64,000 bases of DNA. It comes from Dyadobacter subterraneus. GTDB taxonomy: Bacteria; Bacteroidota; Bacteroidia; Cytophagales; Spirosomataceae. The notes beneath the pieces are model-generated. The model saw only the letters and a program-made list of their open reading frames with translations. It was not told the DNA's origin and did not search any database. Positions within the stretch are counted from its first letter, which is position 1; each line of letters begins with the position of its first letter. This document shows, in pieces, positions 43,852 to 53,074 of this stretch. Position numbers and translations under genes: made by a program. The stretch is from positions 62,001 to 126,000 of the forward strand of contig NZ_JACYGY010000002.1 in NCBI RefSeq assembly GCF_015221875.1, read 5' to 3'.

Positions 43852-46443
43852 TTATCTGATCTGCTGACCGATAGTAAAGTGGAATTGTGCACCACTTCTC
43901 TTTGTCTGTCCCTGGATACTGTCAAATCCGTAACCCCAGTCGATACCCAAAAGACCGAACGCTGGCATAAAGATACGTGCACCAACACCCGCAGAACGTT
44001 TCAGATCAAAAGGGTTAAATTCTTTGTAATTTCCCCAGTTGTTACCCGCTTCGGCAAAACCCAGGATAAAGATTGTTGCCTGTGGATTAAGCGATACCGG
44101 ATAACGAAGTTCGGATACAAATTTGTTATATACAACCCCACCCCCTGATGCCGGGTAACCTGTTGCTGTCAAAGGACCAACTTTCTGATCTTCATAACCA
44201 CGCAAACCGATAATATCCTGATCAGCCAGCGAGAATGAACCCTGACCCGCTAAACCAGATCCACCGACAATAAACCGGCCGAATTTACTGAAGTCAAGTT
44301 TATTGCCATACCTACCCAGATAACCCATGTGCGTACGGGCACTGATTACAAGCTTACCTGTAATGGTAGCGTAGTAAGTCGCATCGAACATCCATTTGTT
44401 ATATTCTACCCAACGATATGTATCACTGATATCCTTATAACCATTCTTGCGAATTAAAGAATACGGCGGAGTCAGCGTCATACTCAATGAAATATTGGAA
44501 CCACTTCTCGGGAACTGGAAATCACTCAAAGTATTTCTGGAAATCGTTGTGTTGAACGAAATGTTGTTTGAAACCCCTTTGCTGTAACCAATCCGGAAAA
44601 TATCCAAACTATCCAGACGATAACGTTGATAAGAGATCGAATGCGTTAACACAAGGTTACGATCCGGCTCTCTCAAACGACGGCCAAGTGAAACGGTAAT
44701 ACCGCTGTTATAATATCCGCCTCGGTAGCTAAGACTTCCTGAACCAGCTGTTGAATAAATAGAATTATAATTTGCTACACGGTAAACTGTGTGCTGCAAA
44801 GAAACACCAAAGTTGATCGGTTTTTTTCCACCTAACCAAGGTTCACTGAATGAAAGCGAATAGGTTTGATATTGCTTACCATTAGCCTGGAAACGAAGCG
44901 ACAATTTCTGTCCGTCACCTGATGGAAGTGGTCTCCATGTTTCTCTGTTTGGAATATTGCGCAGTGAGAAGTTGTTAAATACAAGACCCAAAGTTCCTAC
45001 AAAACCAATGTATCCGCCCCAGCCACCTGAAAGTTCGATCTGGTCAGATGGTTTTTCTTCCACGTTCCATTCGATATCCACCGTTCCGTCCTGAGGATTT
45101 GGAATCGGGTTTGGAACAATTTTCTCAGGGTTGAAATAACCCATTTGAGATAATTGACGTTGTGTGTTGATAATTTCAGTTTTACTGAATTTCTGTCCCG
45201 GCAAGGTAAAAAGTTCACGCAATACTACGCGGTCACTTGTTTTAGTATTACCATTCAGAATAATACGGTTAATTGTCGCCTGCTTTCCTTCATACATACG
45301 AAGTTCCACATCAATCGAATCACCTTCAACCGCTTTTTCAGTAGGTTCAATACGGAAATAAAGATAACCGTCGTCCATATAAATGGAGCTGATATCATTT
45401 CCTGGAATACCGTTGATTTTCTTATCAAGTTCTTCCGGATTGTAAACATCACCCTTGGAAATACCCAGTTTTTCGCCCAGTGCTTTTGACGGATATAAAT
45501 AGTTACCAGTCCAGGTAATATTACGGTAAAAGTATTTTTTACCCTCATCAATCTTCATTTTGATACTAATCGTTTCACCGTTGTTTGTGATGGTATCGAA
45601 ATCGATTGTAGCATCACGGTAACCATTCTTACGATAGAAAGCGATCAGCTTTTCTTTATCCTCGTCGTATTTTTTAGGAATATATTTTGAAGGGTTGAAC
45701 AAACGGCCAATGCGTTTCTGCTTGGTACCTTTCATTTTATGTTTCAGCGTACGATCGCTGATATCCTCATTTCCTTCAATATCAATTTTCTCGATTTTTA
45801 CTTTACTTCCTTTTGTAATGGTAAAGTTCAAAGTCGCCTGTCCACGCGTAGAATCCGGGATTTGCAGAACCTTAACTTTCGTATTGTAAAAACCTTTATC
45901 CAGATAATATTTCTTGATTACAAGCTGTGTATTTTTAATAACAGTCGGCGTGATTACGCGTCCTTTGATCAACTTCACTTTATCATTCAGCGTTTCCCTT
46001 TCACCCTTACGAATACCAGAAAACGAGACCTTATAAAGCCTCGGTCGCTCCTTTATATGAATGTTAAGCCAGATTTTTTCACCTTCCACTTTGGTAGCGG
46101 CAATTTCTACATCGTCCAGTGTACCAAAATCCATCATTCTTTTAATGGAGGAAGGAATAGCAGGACCCGGAACGCGGATTTTGTCACCAGGCTTTAATCC
46201 TGAAATAGAAACCATAGAATTAGGATCCAGAAATTGTGTTCCTGAAACCGTCACTTCTGCGATTGTATATTCTTTTGGGTTGGCAGGGTCAATTCCCAGA
46301 TTGGCAGTCGGTGCTGCGGGCTTTGCATTGCTTCCTAATCCTATTTTTTGCGCCTCAGCCGAAAAACACCAGCATAACAAAACTCCTGTTAGTGCCCAAT
46401 TACTTTGTACGAATGATTTAATAAAGTTTCTCACCAGGTTCAT
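43852..46443 (-). CDS. bamA: Outer-membrane protein assembly factor BamA (Omp85)
   Basis: An 863-residue protein that inserts beta-barrel proteins into the outer membrane. The N-terminus is a signal sequence (about 1-32). Residues 45-440 hold POTRA-type repeats, recognised by strings such as KGSKVKIEKIDIEGNEDISD, EGKKYFYRNITWTGN and EGKQATINRIILNGNTKTSD. Residues 480-863 form the barrel, with the conserved VRGF-like loop as GLRGYEDQ. The gene ends in IGQQIR. It sits between uppS and two skp genes, six bases after uppS, a conserved Bacteroidota order that supports the call. Confidence 0.96.
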   Translation of the reverse strand: MNLVRNFIKSFVQSNWALTGVLLCWCFSAEAQKIGLGSNAKPAAPTANLGIDPANPKEYTIAEVTVSGTQFLDPNSMVSISGLKPGDKIRVPGPAIPSSIKRMMDFGTLDDVEIAATKVEGEKIWLNIHIKERPRLYKVSFSGIRKGERETLNDKVKLIKGRVITPTVIKNTQLVIKKYYLDKGFYNTKVKVLQIPDSTRGQATLNFTITKGSKVKIEKIDIEGNEDISDRTLKHKMKGTKQKRIGRLFNPSKYIPKKYDEDKEKLIAFYRKNGYRDATIDFDTITNNGETISIKMKIDEGKKYFYRNITWTGNYLYPSKALGEKLGISKGDVYNPEELDKKINGIPGNDISSIYMDDGYLYFRIEPTEKAVEGDSIDVELRMYEGKQATINRIILNGNTKTSDRVVLRELFTLPGQKFSKTEIINTQRQLSQMGYFNPEKIVPNPIPNPQDGTVDIEWNVEEKPSDQIELSGGWGGYIGFVGTLGLVFNNFSLRNIPNRETWRPLPSGDGQKLSLRFQANGKQYQTYSLSFSEPWLGGKKPINFGVSLQHTVYRVANYNSIYSTAGSGSLSYRGGYYNSGITVSLGRRLREPDRNLVLTHSISYQRYRLDSLDIFRIGYSKGVSNNISFNTTISRNTLSDFQFPRSGSNISLSMTLTPPYSLIRKNGYKDISDTYRWVEYNKWMFDATYYATITGKLVISARTHMGYLGRYGNKLDFSKFGRFIVGGSGLAGQGSFSLADQDIIGLRGYEDQKVGPLTATGYPASGGGVVYNKFVSELRYPVSLNPQATIFILGFAEAGNNWGNYKEFNPFDLKRSAGVGARIFMPAFGLLGIDWGYGFDSIQGQTKRSGAQFHFTIGQQIR

Positions 46444-46449
46444 ATAATT

Positions 46450-47202
46450 CTACTTAGCTCCATTCGCTTTAACTTGTTCACCGGTTTTACCAAAACGACG
46501 TTCCGTTTTCTGGTAAGCCAAAATTGCCTCATACAGATGTTCCTTTCGGAAATCAGGCCAAAAAAGGTCTTTATAAAAATACAGCTCCGCATAAGCGAGC
46601 TGCCATAGCAAAAAATTACTGATCCGGTGATCACCACCTGTACGCAACATCAGATCCACCTCAGGACGATCTTGTGTGGAAAGATTTTTGTTCAACAAAG
46701 TTTCGTTGATTTCTTCCGGCTTTAAAATTCCGTTTTGCACATCGGTTGCAAGCTTTCTGGCAGCTTGCAGAATATCCCATTTTCCACTGTAACCCAATGC
46801 AAGTATAAGATTGAGCCCTGTATTTTCACGAGTGATTTCGATTGCTTCCGCAAGCTGGTTCTGGCAGCTTGAAGGAAGGCTTTCCGTGTCACCGATGGTA
46901 TCCAGCCGCACATTATTTTTCAACATGGTAGGAATTTCATTGCGGATGGACTGGACTAACAACTCCATTAAAGCACGTACTTCAAACTGTGGGCGAGCCC
47001 AGTTTTCGGTTGAAAACGCGTAAAGCGTCAGATAGGAAATACCAAGTTCTGCACAACCCTCGGTCACCTCTCTCACTGCTTTAATCGCATTACGATGGCC
47101 GAATACACGTGCCGCTCCCTGGTTCTGTGCCCACCGCCCGTTACCGTCCATGATAACGGCAATGTGCTTTGGCAGATTGCCCGAATCAATGAGTTCTTTC
47201 AT
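46450..47202 (-). CDS. uppS: Isoprenyl transferase (undecaprenyl diphosphate synthase)
   Basis: A 250-residue cis-prenyltransferase that makes the C55 lipid carrier for peptidoglycan and LPS. The substrate loop HIAVIMDGNGRWA is at 14-26; the C-terminal motif DLMLRTGGDHRISNFLLWQLAY at about 190-211 followed by AELYFYKDLFWPDF completes the active site. It lies six bases upstream of bamA on the same strand, linking cell-wall lipid and outer-membrane assembly genes. Confidence 0.97.
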   Translation of the reverse strand: MKELIDSGNLPKHIAVIMDGNGRWAQNQGAARVFGHRNAIKAVREVTEGCAELGISYLTLYAFSTENWARPQFEVRALMELLVQSIRNEIPTMLKNNVRLDTIGDTESLPSSCQNQLAEAIEITRENTGLNLILALGYSGKWDILQAARKLATDVQNGILKPEEINETLLNKNLSTQDRPEVDLMLRTGGDHRISNFLLWQLAYAELYFYKDLFWPDFRKEHLYEAILAYQKTERRFGKTGEQVKANGAK

Positions 47203-47526
47203 TATAGCTGAACTCTTTTAACCTTTTTTAACAAAAACAAACGAACCATTATACGCCGATCTTATAAATTCTATTTGATGTTTTTTTTAAATCTGACGCA
47301 CAAAGCATACCATCTGTTCCCATTTGTGTACGCAGTTTGTCACCCAATTGTGTCGAAGAATAATAAATTTCAACAACAATAATTTGAGTTCTTAGTATAA
47401 AGATACTGATAAACAGCACATTAAACCAAAGACACAGTCGTCCGATTTTAACAAGGGCGCAATTTAGGAATAAGTATGGCGTCTTCAAAATCAATATTTT
47501 GAACAAGACGCCAGGAAGCAAGGTGA
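47203..47526. other. Intergenic region between uppS and the LytTR gene
   Basis: This 324-base stretch holds no gene I can support. A 90-codon hydrophobic frame on the minus strand (47249-47521) has no recognisable features and is doubtful. At 47479-47512, GGCGTCT with CAAAAT and their complements form an interrupted hairpin just past the LytTR gene's stop, a weak terminator candidate. The promoter of uppS must lie here. Confidence 0.5.
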
Positions 47527-48309
47527 TTAATTATCAAGAAGATGACGGATGACTTCGGTATAAGTGCTTCCGCTTTGCAGCTGAGAGACTTTCCGGTCGC
47601 GCATAACGACCATATATTTGCCGTTAAAATGCTTTTGAATTTCCTTGATATGGTGAGAGTTCACAATGCCGGCCCTGCTGATGCGCAGATAATGTCCTGG
47701 TAATTTTTCTTCAAGCGATGTCAGTGTATAATTAAGAAGATATTTTTGTCCGTCCAGCGTGTTCAGGAAAACATACTTTTCCTCTGCTTCGAAATGAGTA
47801 ATTTCCGTTAAAGGAATTAAAAGAATGCGGTCGCCGGATTTAACAGATAAAGAAAATATTTCCTTTTTAGGCTTCATTTCTTCCAGCAATCGAAGCAAAT
47901 TATCTGAATATGGATTTCTGCTGTCGCCCGTTTTAAACCCGGCATTCAGGATATTACGGATCTTATCTATCGTTTTCAGCAGACGGTCATTCTCCACTGG
48001 TTTTAATAAATAATCAACGGAATTCTCTTCAAATGCCCTGATTGCATATTGGTCATAAGCTGTGGAAAACACAACCAGAGGCATTTTTGTAAGTTTGGCA
48101 AGCATTTCAAAACCATTCAGGAGCGGCATTTCTATATCCAGAAAAATGACCTCCGGATTATGCCTGTCAATTTCTACCAAACCTTCGGCTCCGTTTTTGG
48201 CCTCCGCAACGATGATAAAAATTTCCGGATGTTTTTCCAGTAATCTTTTTAATCGGCTTAATGCAAGCGGCTCGTCATCAATCAATATGGTTTTTAAAGG
48301 AAATGTCAT
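47527..48309 (-). CDS. LytR/AlgR family response regulator (LytTR)
   Basis: A 260-residue two-component response regulator. The receiver domain spans about 6-125, with acidic pocket IDDEP (D12/D13 region), phosphoacceptor in VIFLDIEMPLLNG, the Thr/Ser in VFSTAYDQYAIRAF, and Lys in YLLKPVEN. The LytTR DNA-binding domain spans about 150-258 (SGDRILLIPLTEITHFEAEE, SRAGIVNSHHIKEI). It is downstream of the LytS-like histidine kinase gene on the same strand, 74 bases apart, and they form one signalling pair. Confidence 0.95.
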   Translation of the reverse strand: MTFPLKTILIDDEPLALSRLKRLLEKHPEIFIIVAEAKNGAEGLVEIDRHNPEVIFLDIEMPLLNGFEMLAKLTKMPLVVFSTAYDQYAIRAFEENSVDYLLKPVENDRLLKTIDKIRNILNAGFKTGDSRNPYSDNLLRLLEEMKPKKEIFSLSVKSGDRILLIPLTEITHFEAEEKYVFLNTLDGQKYLLNYTLTSLEEKLPGHYLRISRAGIVNSHHIKEIQKHFNGKYMVVMRDRKVSQLQSGSTYTEVIRHLLDN

Positions 48310-48382
48310 TTCAAATTATTTTTTTGTGACGAAAAATCTGCTGAATTAATAATTATTTTATCTCAGTGGATAAGTCTGGAAA

Positions 48383-49819
48383 TTATTGTGTCTTCTCTTC
48401 ACTTGCTTCAATTGCTGATTTGCGAATGGAAATATTTACGGATTTAACCGGATCATTATGCAGTTCAAGCGAAGCATCTTCACCATATAATAATTTTAGT
48501 TTATCCTGAATACTCCTGATCCCGTAACCGGCTCCCATCGTGTCCGAAAAAAGCGGTCCGTTGTCATGGACGCAAAGATTAAGCCATCCGTTTTCTTCAT
48601 AAATTTTTACGATGATTTTTCCCTGGTCAGCCAGTTTTGAAATTCCGTGTTTGATAGCATTTTCTACAATAGGTTGAAGAATAAACTTTGGAACCTGAAG
48701 ATTATTTAATTCCTGGTTGGTTACTTCTACGCCAAATTGCAAACGATCTCCAAATCTGACTTTTTCAACCTGAAGATAGGTTTGTACCATTTCCAGTTCA
48801 TTTTTAATACTGTCAAAATAATCATTATTCTTCCGGCCGGTTGTATATCTGAAAAGTTTGGACAATAATAACGTCATTTCCTCAGCCTTATCCGGATCCT
48901 CATGCACGAGACTTGCAATGCTATTTAATGCATTATATAAAAAGTGAGGATTGATACGCGCCTGTAAGGCATCCAGTTCAGCTCTGGTTTTTAGTTTTTC
49001 CAGATTAAGAAGCTGATATTCCTGTTCTGAAATTTTTCGCGATAATTGCCGTCCCTGGCGGTTCAGATAGTAGAAAACATTTGCTATTACCAACGGTCCG
49101 ATGGCATACCAATACCAAGCCCCACTTTGTCTTATCTGCTCTGGTGATTGCGCCACCATAGCCCTGAATATTTTTTGACCAAAACCATAATACATTCCTG
49201 TATTTATAGAAAAGAAAACGATACAAACCGCAATGCTAAGCACAAGATGTCTTAAAAATAAATTCTTAATCATCGAGTCAAGCCAAACTGCCATATTCTG
49301 GGCAGTCAGCACAATCAGAACTCCGCAAATTACATTCTGCGCAATGAGATACTGATTTAACTTAACCTGAACAGGATTGGAAGTATATAAGATTTCCAGC
49401 GTAAAATAAATAATAGCACTGGCTCCATAAAGCATCAGCGCCCCGATGATAACCGCAACCAAAGTCCCGACCCAGCTTTGACTCTGGATCAACCCGATTA
49501 ATTTAAAATCCTGCCACTTAAAAGATTTTCCCTGGGATGAAAAACTGAAATTCGCACCTTCGATCTTCGCGCCGGTCATGTCAGCATCCGTAAGACTGCT
49601 GAAACTCAAATCCGCATTGGTAAGATCTGCATTTCTAAAAGTTGCGTTTTCAAGGGAAGCGAAACGTATTTTGGCACCACGAAGATTGGAGCCGTCAAAA
49701 TTTATTCCTTCCAGACTTGAAAAGCTAAAATCCGCACCTTCCAGATTCATATTGCTAAAATCTCTTCCTTCCAGGGAAGTTCCATTCATGCGGAGCGGTT
49801 TCTTTTTGGTTTCTTCCAT
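48383..49819 (-). CDS. LytS-type sensor histidine kinase with N-terminal pentapeptide repeats
   Basis: A 478-residue kinase. Residues 14-95 are pentapeptide repeats of the A(D/N)LXX type (SLEGRDFSNMNLEGADFSFS, then INFDGSNLRGAKIRFASLEN, NADLTNADLSFSSL). Four to five membrane segments follow (about 115-145, 157-178, 190-212, 235-252). The cytoplasmic end has the LytS histidine motif ARINPHFLYNALNSI (H292) and a HATPase domain (PKFILQPIVENAIKHGI N-box, then GAGYGIRSIQDKLK). Pentapeptide repeats on the N-terminal side of a LytS kinase are rare; they would form a right-handed beta helix, possibly a sensing or partner-binding module on the cytoplasmic face. It is paired with the LytTR regulator downstream. 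Confidence 0.9.
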   Translation of the reverse strand: MEETKKKPLRMNGTSLEGRDFSNMNLEGADFSFSSLEGINFDGSNLRGAKIRFASLENATFRNADLTNADLSFSSLTDADMTGAKIEGANFSFSSQGKSFKWQDFKLIGLIQSQSWVGTLVAVIIGALMLYGASAIIYFTLEILYTSNPVQVKLNQYLIAQNVICGVLIVLTAQNMAVWLDSMIKNLFLRHLVLSIAVCIVFFSINTGMYYGFGQKIFRAMVAQSPEQIRQSGAWYWYAIGPLVIANVFYYLNRQGRQLSRKISEQEYQLLNLEKLKTRAELDALQARINPHFLYNALNSIASLVHEDPDKAEEMTLLLSKLFRYTTGRKNNDYFDSIKNELEMVQTYLQVEKVRFGDRLQFGVEVTNQELNNLQVPKFILQPIVENAIKHGISKLADQGKIIVKIYEENGWLNLCVHDNGPLFSDTMGAGYGIRSIQDKLKLLYGEDASLELHNDPVKSVNISIRKSAIEASEEKTQ

Positions 49820-49899
49820 CAGTGATTAATATGATAAAATCTTCATTTTAACGAATGGGCTTCCATCTTATAATTTATTAAAGCATATAAAATAAAAAA

Positions 49900-49951
49900 C
49901 CTCATGGCTAACAGACTGTGTTTTGATAACACAAAGCTATTAGCCATGAGG
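49900..49951 (-). terminator. Terminator downstream of DUF1080 gene
   Basis: CCTCATGGCTAA (49900-49911) pairs with its complement at 49940-49951; an inner TGTGTT and AACACA pairing extends the fold. An A-run on the left gives a T-run for the minus-strand DUF1080 gene. Confidence 0.75.
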
Positions 49952-50044
49952 CCGTTTTCTTATCAATTTCCGACGAACTGCGGATTAATGCAGCATGAAC
50001 TTTGAAACTACGGAAGTGAAAATAAAATCAGTTTTTTGATATTC

Positions 50045-50680
50045 TTACAATTCTTCAAGAACGATATCTTTCCAGCGTACTTTAATTCCGCCGCCTGAGT
50101 GAATTTGTAGCGCAATTGATCCGTCGCCGGCGCCAATTTTTGCATCTTCAAAATCAACCATGTCGTGACCGTTCAACCAGGTTTGTACTTTTGGGCCATT
50201 TACACGGATACGTAAAGTATTCCATTCTCCCATTTTAAGAAATCCTTCTTTTTCATCAGGAATTTTTTGTAACCATTCACGGCCGTAAGATTCATAAATC
50301 CCACCGGTATCATGGTTTGGCGGCGCAACTTCTACCTGCCAGCCCGAAACTTTGGTGCCTTGCACAGTAGATCTGAAAAATACGCCGCTGTTTCCGTTTG
50401 CTTCCTGTTTGAATTTAAGCGTCAGATCAAAATTTTTGTAAAACTTGTCCGTTGTTAAATAGCCATATTCTTTATCCGGGCCGCTTTCGCAGATTAACTC
50501 GCCTTTTTCAGCATACCATTTTTCGGTACCGTTGATTTTCCAGCCTGTTAAATCTTTACCGTTAAAAAGTTTTACGGTTTTCTTTTTCGGGGCATTTACA
50601 TCGTCCTTAGTTGCCAAAAAAGCAGAACTTGTAAATAAAATCACTGCACACATTGCAGCCAGAAATTTAAACTTTAACAT
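50045..50680 (-). CDS. Secreted DUF1080 protein (3-keto-disaccharide hydrolase type)
   Basis: A 211-residue single-domain DUF1080 protein with signal peptide (1-24, FTSSAFLATKD). The family pattern is present from KLFNGKDLTGWKINGTEKWY through the NGHDMVDFEDAKIGAGDGSIALQIHSGGG block to the C-terminus. Unlike the copy at 10.1-11.2 kb it has no extra C-terminal domain. Members hydrolyse 3-keto-glycosides or act as sugar-binding folds; no oxidoreductase partner lies next to it. Confidence 0.88.
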   Translation of the reverse strand: MLKFKFLAAMCAVILFTSSAFLATKDDVNAPKKKTVKLFNGKDLTGWKINGTEKWYAEKGELICESGPDKEYGYLTTDKFYKNFDLTLKFKQEANGNSGVFFRSTVQGTKVSGWQVEVAPPNHDTGGIYESYGREWLQKIPDEKEGFLKMGEWNTLRIRVNGPKVQTWLNGHDMVDFEDAKIGAGDGSIALQIHSGGGIKVRWKDIVLEEL

Positions 50681-50775
50681 CTTGTTTTTGGGATTAGGAT
50701 TAAAAAAAATTAGTTTTAAAATTCACCAAACTACTATTTACATTAGTTTTACAAAAATTAAACTGATCCGAAGCT

Positions 50776-51306
50776 ATGAAAAAAATTAACTTTATAAGTC
50801 GTTACGCAGCATTTTTTTTGATTGTTACATTAATTACTGGTATAGTAACATCCTGTACAGAAAAAGATAGCGACATTGTAAAGCCCAAAACGATTACTGA
50901 TGTAATTCTTCAAAATAGTGAGTTTTCAACTTTAAGAGAAATTATTTTAGGTCTTGATATGGCAGATGCTTTGAGAACAGAAAACCTGACGCTTTTCGCA
51001 CCTAATAATTCGGCATTCATTGCATCCGGCATTACGAGTGCGGCGATAAACTCAATGAATAAAGATTCTGCCAGAGCTTTTGTTTACAGACATTTGCTTG
51101 GCACCAGATACGAATACGCATCGCTTCCTCTGGGTGTGAATAAAGGTTTGGATAAACGCTACACGATCACGATAACAAAAAGTACAACTTCAGACTCTAC
51201 CGTATATCTTAATAATGATAAGAGTATCATCATTATTACAAAAAATGTTAATGCTGATAACGGAGTAATTCAGGTTGTGAGCAGAACATTGGCAAAAATT
51301 AAATAA
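50776..51306 (+). CDS. Fasciclin-domain lipoprotein
   Basis: A 176-residue lipoprotein: MKKINFISRYAAFFLIV... leads to LITGIVTSC at residue 27. One FAS1 domain spans about 40-175, with the H1 motif NLTLFAPNNSAFIASGI and the second conserved box RAFVYRHLLGTRYE. FAS1 domains mediate adhesion in many bacteria. It is divergent from the DUF1080 gene and convergent with ndk, sharing a strong hairpin with it. Confidence 0.92.
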   Translation: MKKINFISRYAAFFLIVTLITGIVTSCTEKDSDIVKPKTITDVILQNSEFSTLREIILGLDMADALRTENLTLFAPNNSAFIASGITSAAINSMNKDSARAFVYRHLLGTRYEYASLPLGVNKGLDKRYTITITKSTTSDSTVYLNNDKSIIIITKNVNADNGVIQVVSRTLAKIK

Positions 51307-51348
51307 AAAAAAACGGACTCACATCGTATGATGTGGGTCCGTTTTTTT
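51305..51348. terminator. Convergent terminator between fasciclin gene and ndk
   Basis: A long A-run, then CGGAC with a mismatch and CACATC, pairs with GATGTG...GTCCG and a T-run, around loop GTAT. It lies at the convergent ends of both genes. Confidence 0.8.
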
Positions 51349-51360
51349 CCAAGTTTTCTT

Positions 51361-51780
51361 TTAGAACTGCTCAGTATGAGCAAAGAAGAAACTTCCTTCA
51401 ATAGCAGCATTTTCGTCTGAATCAGAACCATGGATTGCGTTTGCTTCAATTGATTTTGCAAACAATTTACGAATCGTTCCATCTTCTGCATTTGCAGGAT
51501 TTGTCGCACCAATTAAAGTACGGAAATCTGCCACAGCATTTTCTTTTTCAAGAATAATCGGAACAATTGGTCCTGATGACATGTAAGCACATAAGTCGTT
51601 GTAAAAAGGACGTTCTTTGTGTACCGCATAAAATTCACCCGCACGTTCCGGAGTTAATTGTGTTTTCTTCAAAGCTACAACACGGAATCCGGCAGCCTCA
51701 ATCATTTTAATAATAGCACCTGAATTTCCGTCTAATACGGCATCAGGCTTAATCATCGTGAAGGTCTTATTGGTTGACAT
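51361..51780 (-). CDS. ndk: Nucleoside diphosphate kinase
   Basis: A 139-residue enzyme that transfers the gamma phosphate between nucleoside triphosphates and diphosphates. The active-site histidine is H117 in [12 protein letters not shown]; the start [10 protein letters not shown] and the [20 protein letters not shown] kink helix are standard. Length equals the bacterial norm. Divergent from the DHH phosphoesterase gene. Confidence 0.97.
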   Translation of the reverse strand: MSTNKTFTMIKPDAVLDGNSGAIIKMIEAAGFRVVALKKTQLTPERAGEFYAVHKERPFYNDLCAYMSSGPIVPIILEKENAVADFRTLIGATNPANAEDGTIRKLFAKSIEANAIHGSDSDENAAIEGSFFFAHTEQF

Positions 51781-51929
51781 ACAGTTTGCTAAAATTTATT
51801 TTGCTGTAAAACTACAATTTTCATTTTATATAGCCATCAAATCTGCCCGGAACCTCATTTTCCCGGAAAAACATTAACTCCTGAATAAGCCTTTCGTAGT
51901 CAACATTAAACAAATCCCAACAGTTTTGT

Positions 51930-51937
51930 TAATTTTG
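51930..51937 (+). promoter_or_regulatory. Possible -7 box for the DHH gene
   Basis: TAATTTTG matches the Bacteroidota -7 consensus TAnnTTTG and lies 45 bases before the GTG start. No clear TTG lies at the right spacing upstream, so the call is weak. Confidence 0.3.
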
Positions 51938-51982
51938 TCATCAAATTGCCGGGTCCAAATTTCCTTTTTGAATTAAACAACT

Positions 51983-53017
51983 GTGAATCAAACCGTTGAA
52001 GAGCTAGTAGCTTTTCTATCTACTCCTCAAAAAATCATCATCACGATGCATAGAGATCCCGACGCTGATGCGCTGGGCTCTTCGCTTGGATGGGCAAGTT
52101 ATTTATCCAGGAAAGGACATGCCGTAACTGTAATCAGTCCAACGGATTATGCAGCAAATTTACGCTGGCTTCCCGGAATGAGCGAGGTTTTGGTTTATGA
52201 AAAATCTGGTGAACAGGGGAAGTGCAGAAGAAAAATTGACGAGGCTACGTTAATCTGCTGTCTGGATTTCTCTGCGTTATCCCGTTTAAAGGATCTGGGA
52301 AAGGTTGTTCTGAATGCAAATGCCCCTAAATTGCTGATTGATCATCACTTGGAGCCTGAGCACTTTGCAAAATGGATGGTCTGGGATACCTCAGCTGCCG
52401 CAACAGCTCAGCTGGTTTATGCGTTAATAAAGGAAATGGAAGGAGACGTCCCGACAACGGATATTTTTGATATTCCTATGGCAGAAAACCTCTATGCCGG
52501 AATAATGACGGATACCGGTTCTTTCAAATTTGGAAATGTAACGCCGGCCGTGCATCTGGCGATTGCTGATCTGATGCTGACAGGATTTGATACGAGCAGG
52601 GTTCACAGGCTGATTTATGATAATTCACCTTTATCCCGTTTACAGTTTCTGGGGTATGTTTTATCTCAAAAGCTAATTGTTTTGCCCGAATATCGTACTG
52701 CTTATATGGTACTTACTGATGCAGAACTTGCCCGTTTTAATTCAAGTCCCGGTGAAACGGAAGGTATCGTTAATTACGGTTTACAGGTCGAAAATGTCGT
52801 CATGTCAGCATTGTTCATTGAGCGTAAAGGAGAAATTAAAATTTCTTTCCGTTCTGTGGGTGACTTTTCCGTTCGTGAGGTATCGAGTACTTATTTTAAT
52901 GGGGGCGGACATAAAAATGCGTCAGGAGGCAGAACTGAGCTTTCTATCAATGATACTGTTGATCTGTTTTTGTCTATTCTTCCAAAATATAAAGAAGAAT
53001 TACTGAAAGTTGATTAG
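51983..53017 (+). CDS. DHH family phosphoesterase, NrnA-like (oligoribonuclease / pAp phosphatase)
   Basis: A 344-residue DHH-DHHA1 protein that likely degrades nano-RNA or 3',5'-phosphoadenosine phosphate. The metal motifs are HRDPDADALGSSLG (residues 23-36) and the DHH box LLIDHHLEP; the DHHA1 end has GGGHKNASGGR. The start is GTG at 51983; a long leaderless-like 5' region has a TAATTTTG box. The next gene is an FKBP isomerase 57 bases downstream on the same strand. Confidence 0.9.
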   Translation: MNQTVEELVAFLSTPQKIIITMHRDPDADALGSSLGWASYLSRKGHAVTVISPTDYAANLRWLPGMSEVLVYEKSGEQGKCRRKIDEATLICCLDFSALSRLKDLGKVVLNANAPKLLIDHHLEPEHFAKWMVWDTSAAATAQLVYALIKEMEGDVPTTDIFDIPMAENLYAGIMTDTGSFKFGNVTPAVHLAIADLMLTGFDTSRVHRLIYDNSPLSRLQFLGYVLSQKLIVLPEYRTAYMVLTDAELARFNSSPGETEGIVNYGLQVENVVMSALFIERKGEIKISFRSVGDFSVREVSSTYFNGGGHKNASGGRTELSINDTVDLFLSILPKYKEELLKVD

Positions 53018-53074
53018 TAACAAGAACCAAATATTATAACATTCACATAAATATTTTCTAATTAATACAATCCA

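Noticed and set aside
47249..47521. 90-codon hydrophobic frame between uppS and the LytTR gene
   Set aside because: Hydrophobic frames arise easily in A/T-rich intergenic DNA; there is no recognisable family and it overlaps a weak terminator-like hairpin.
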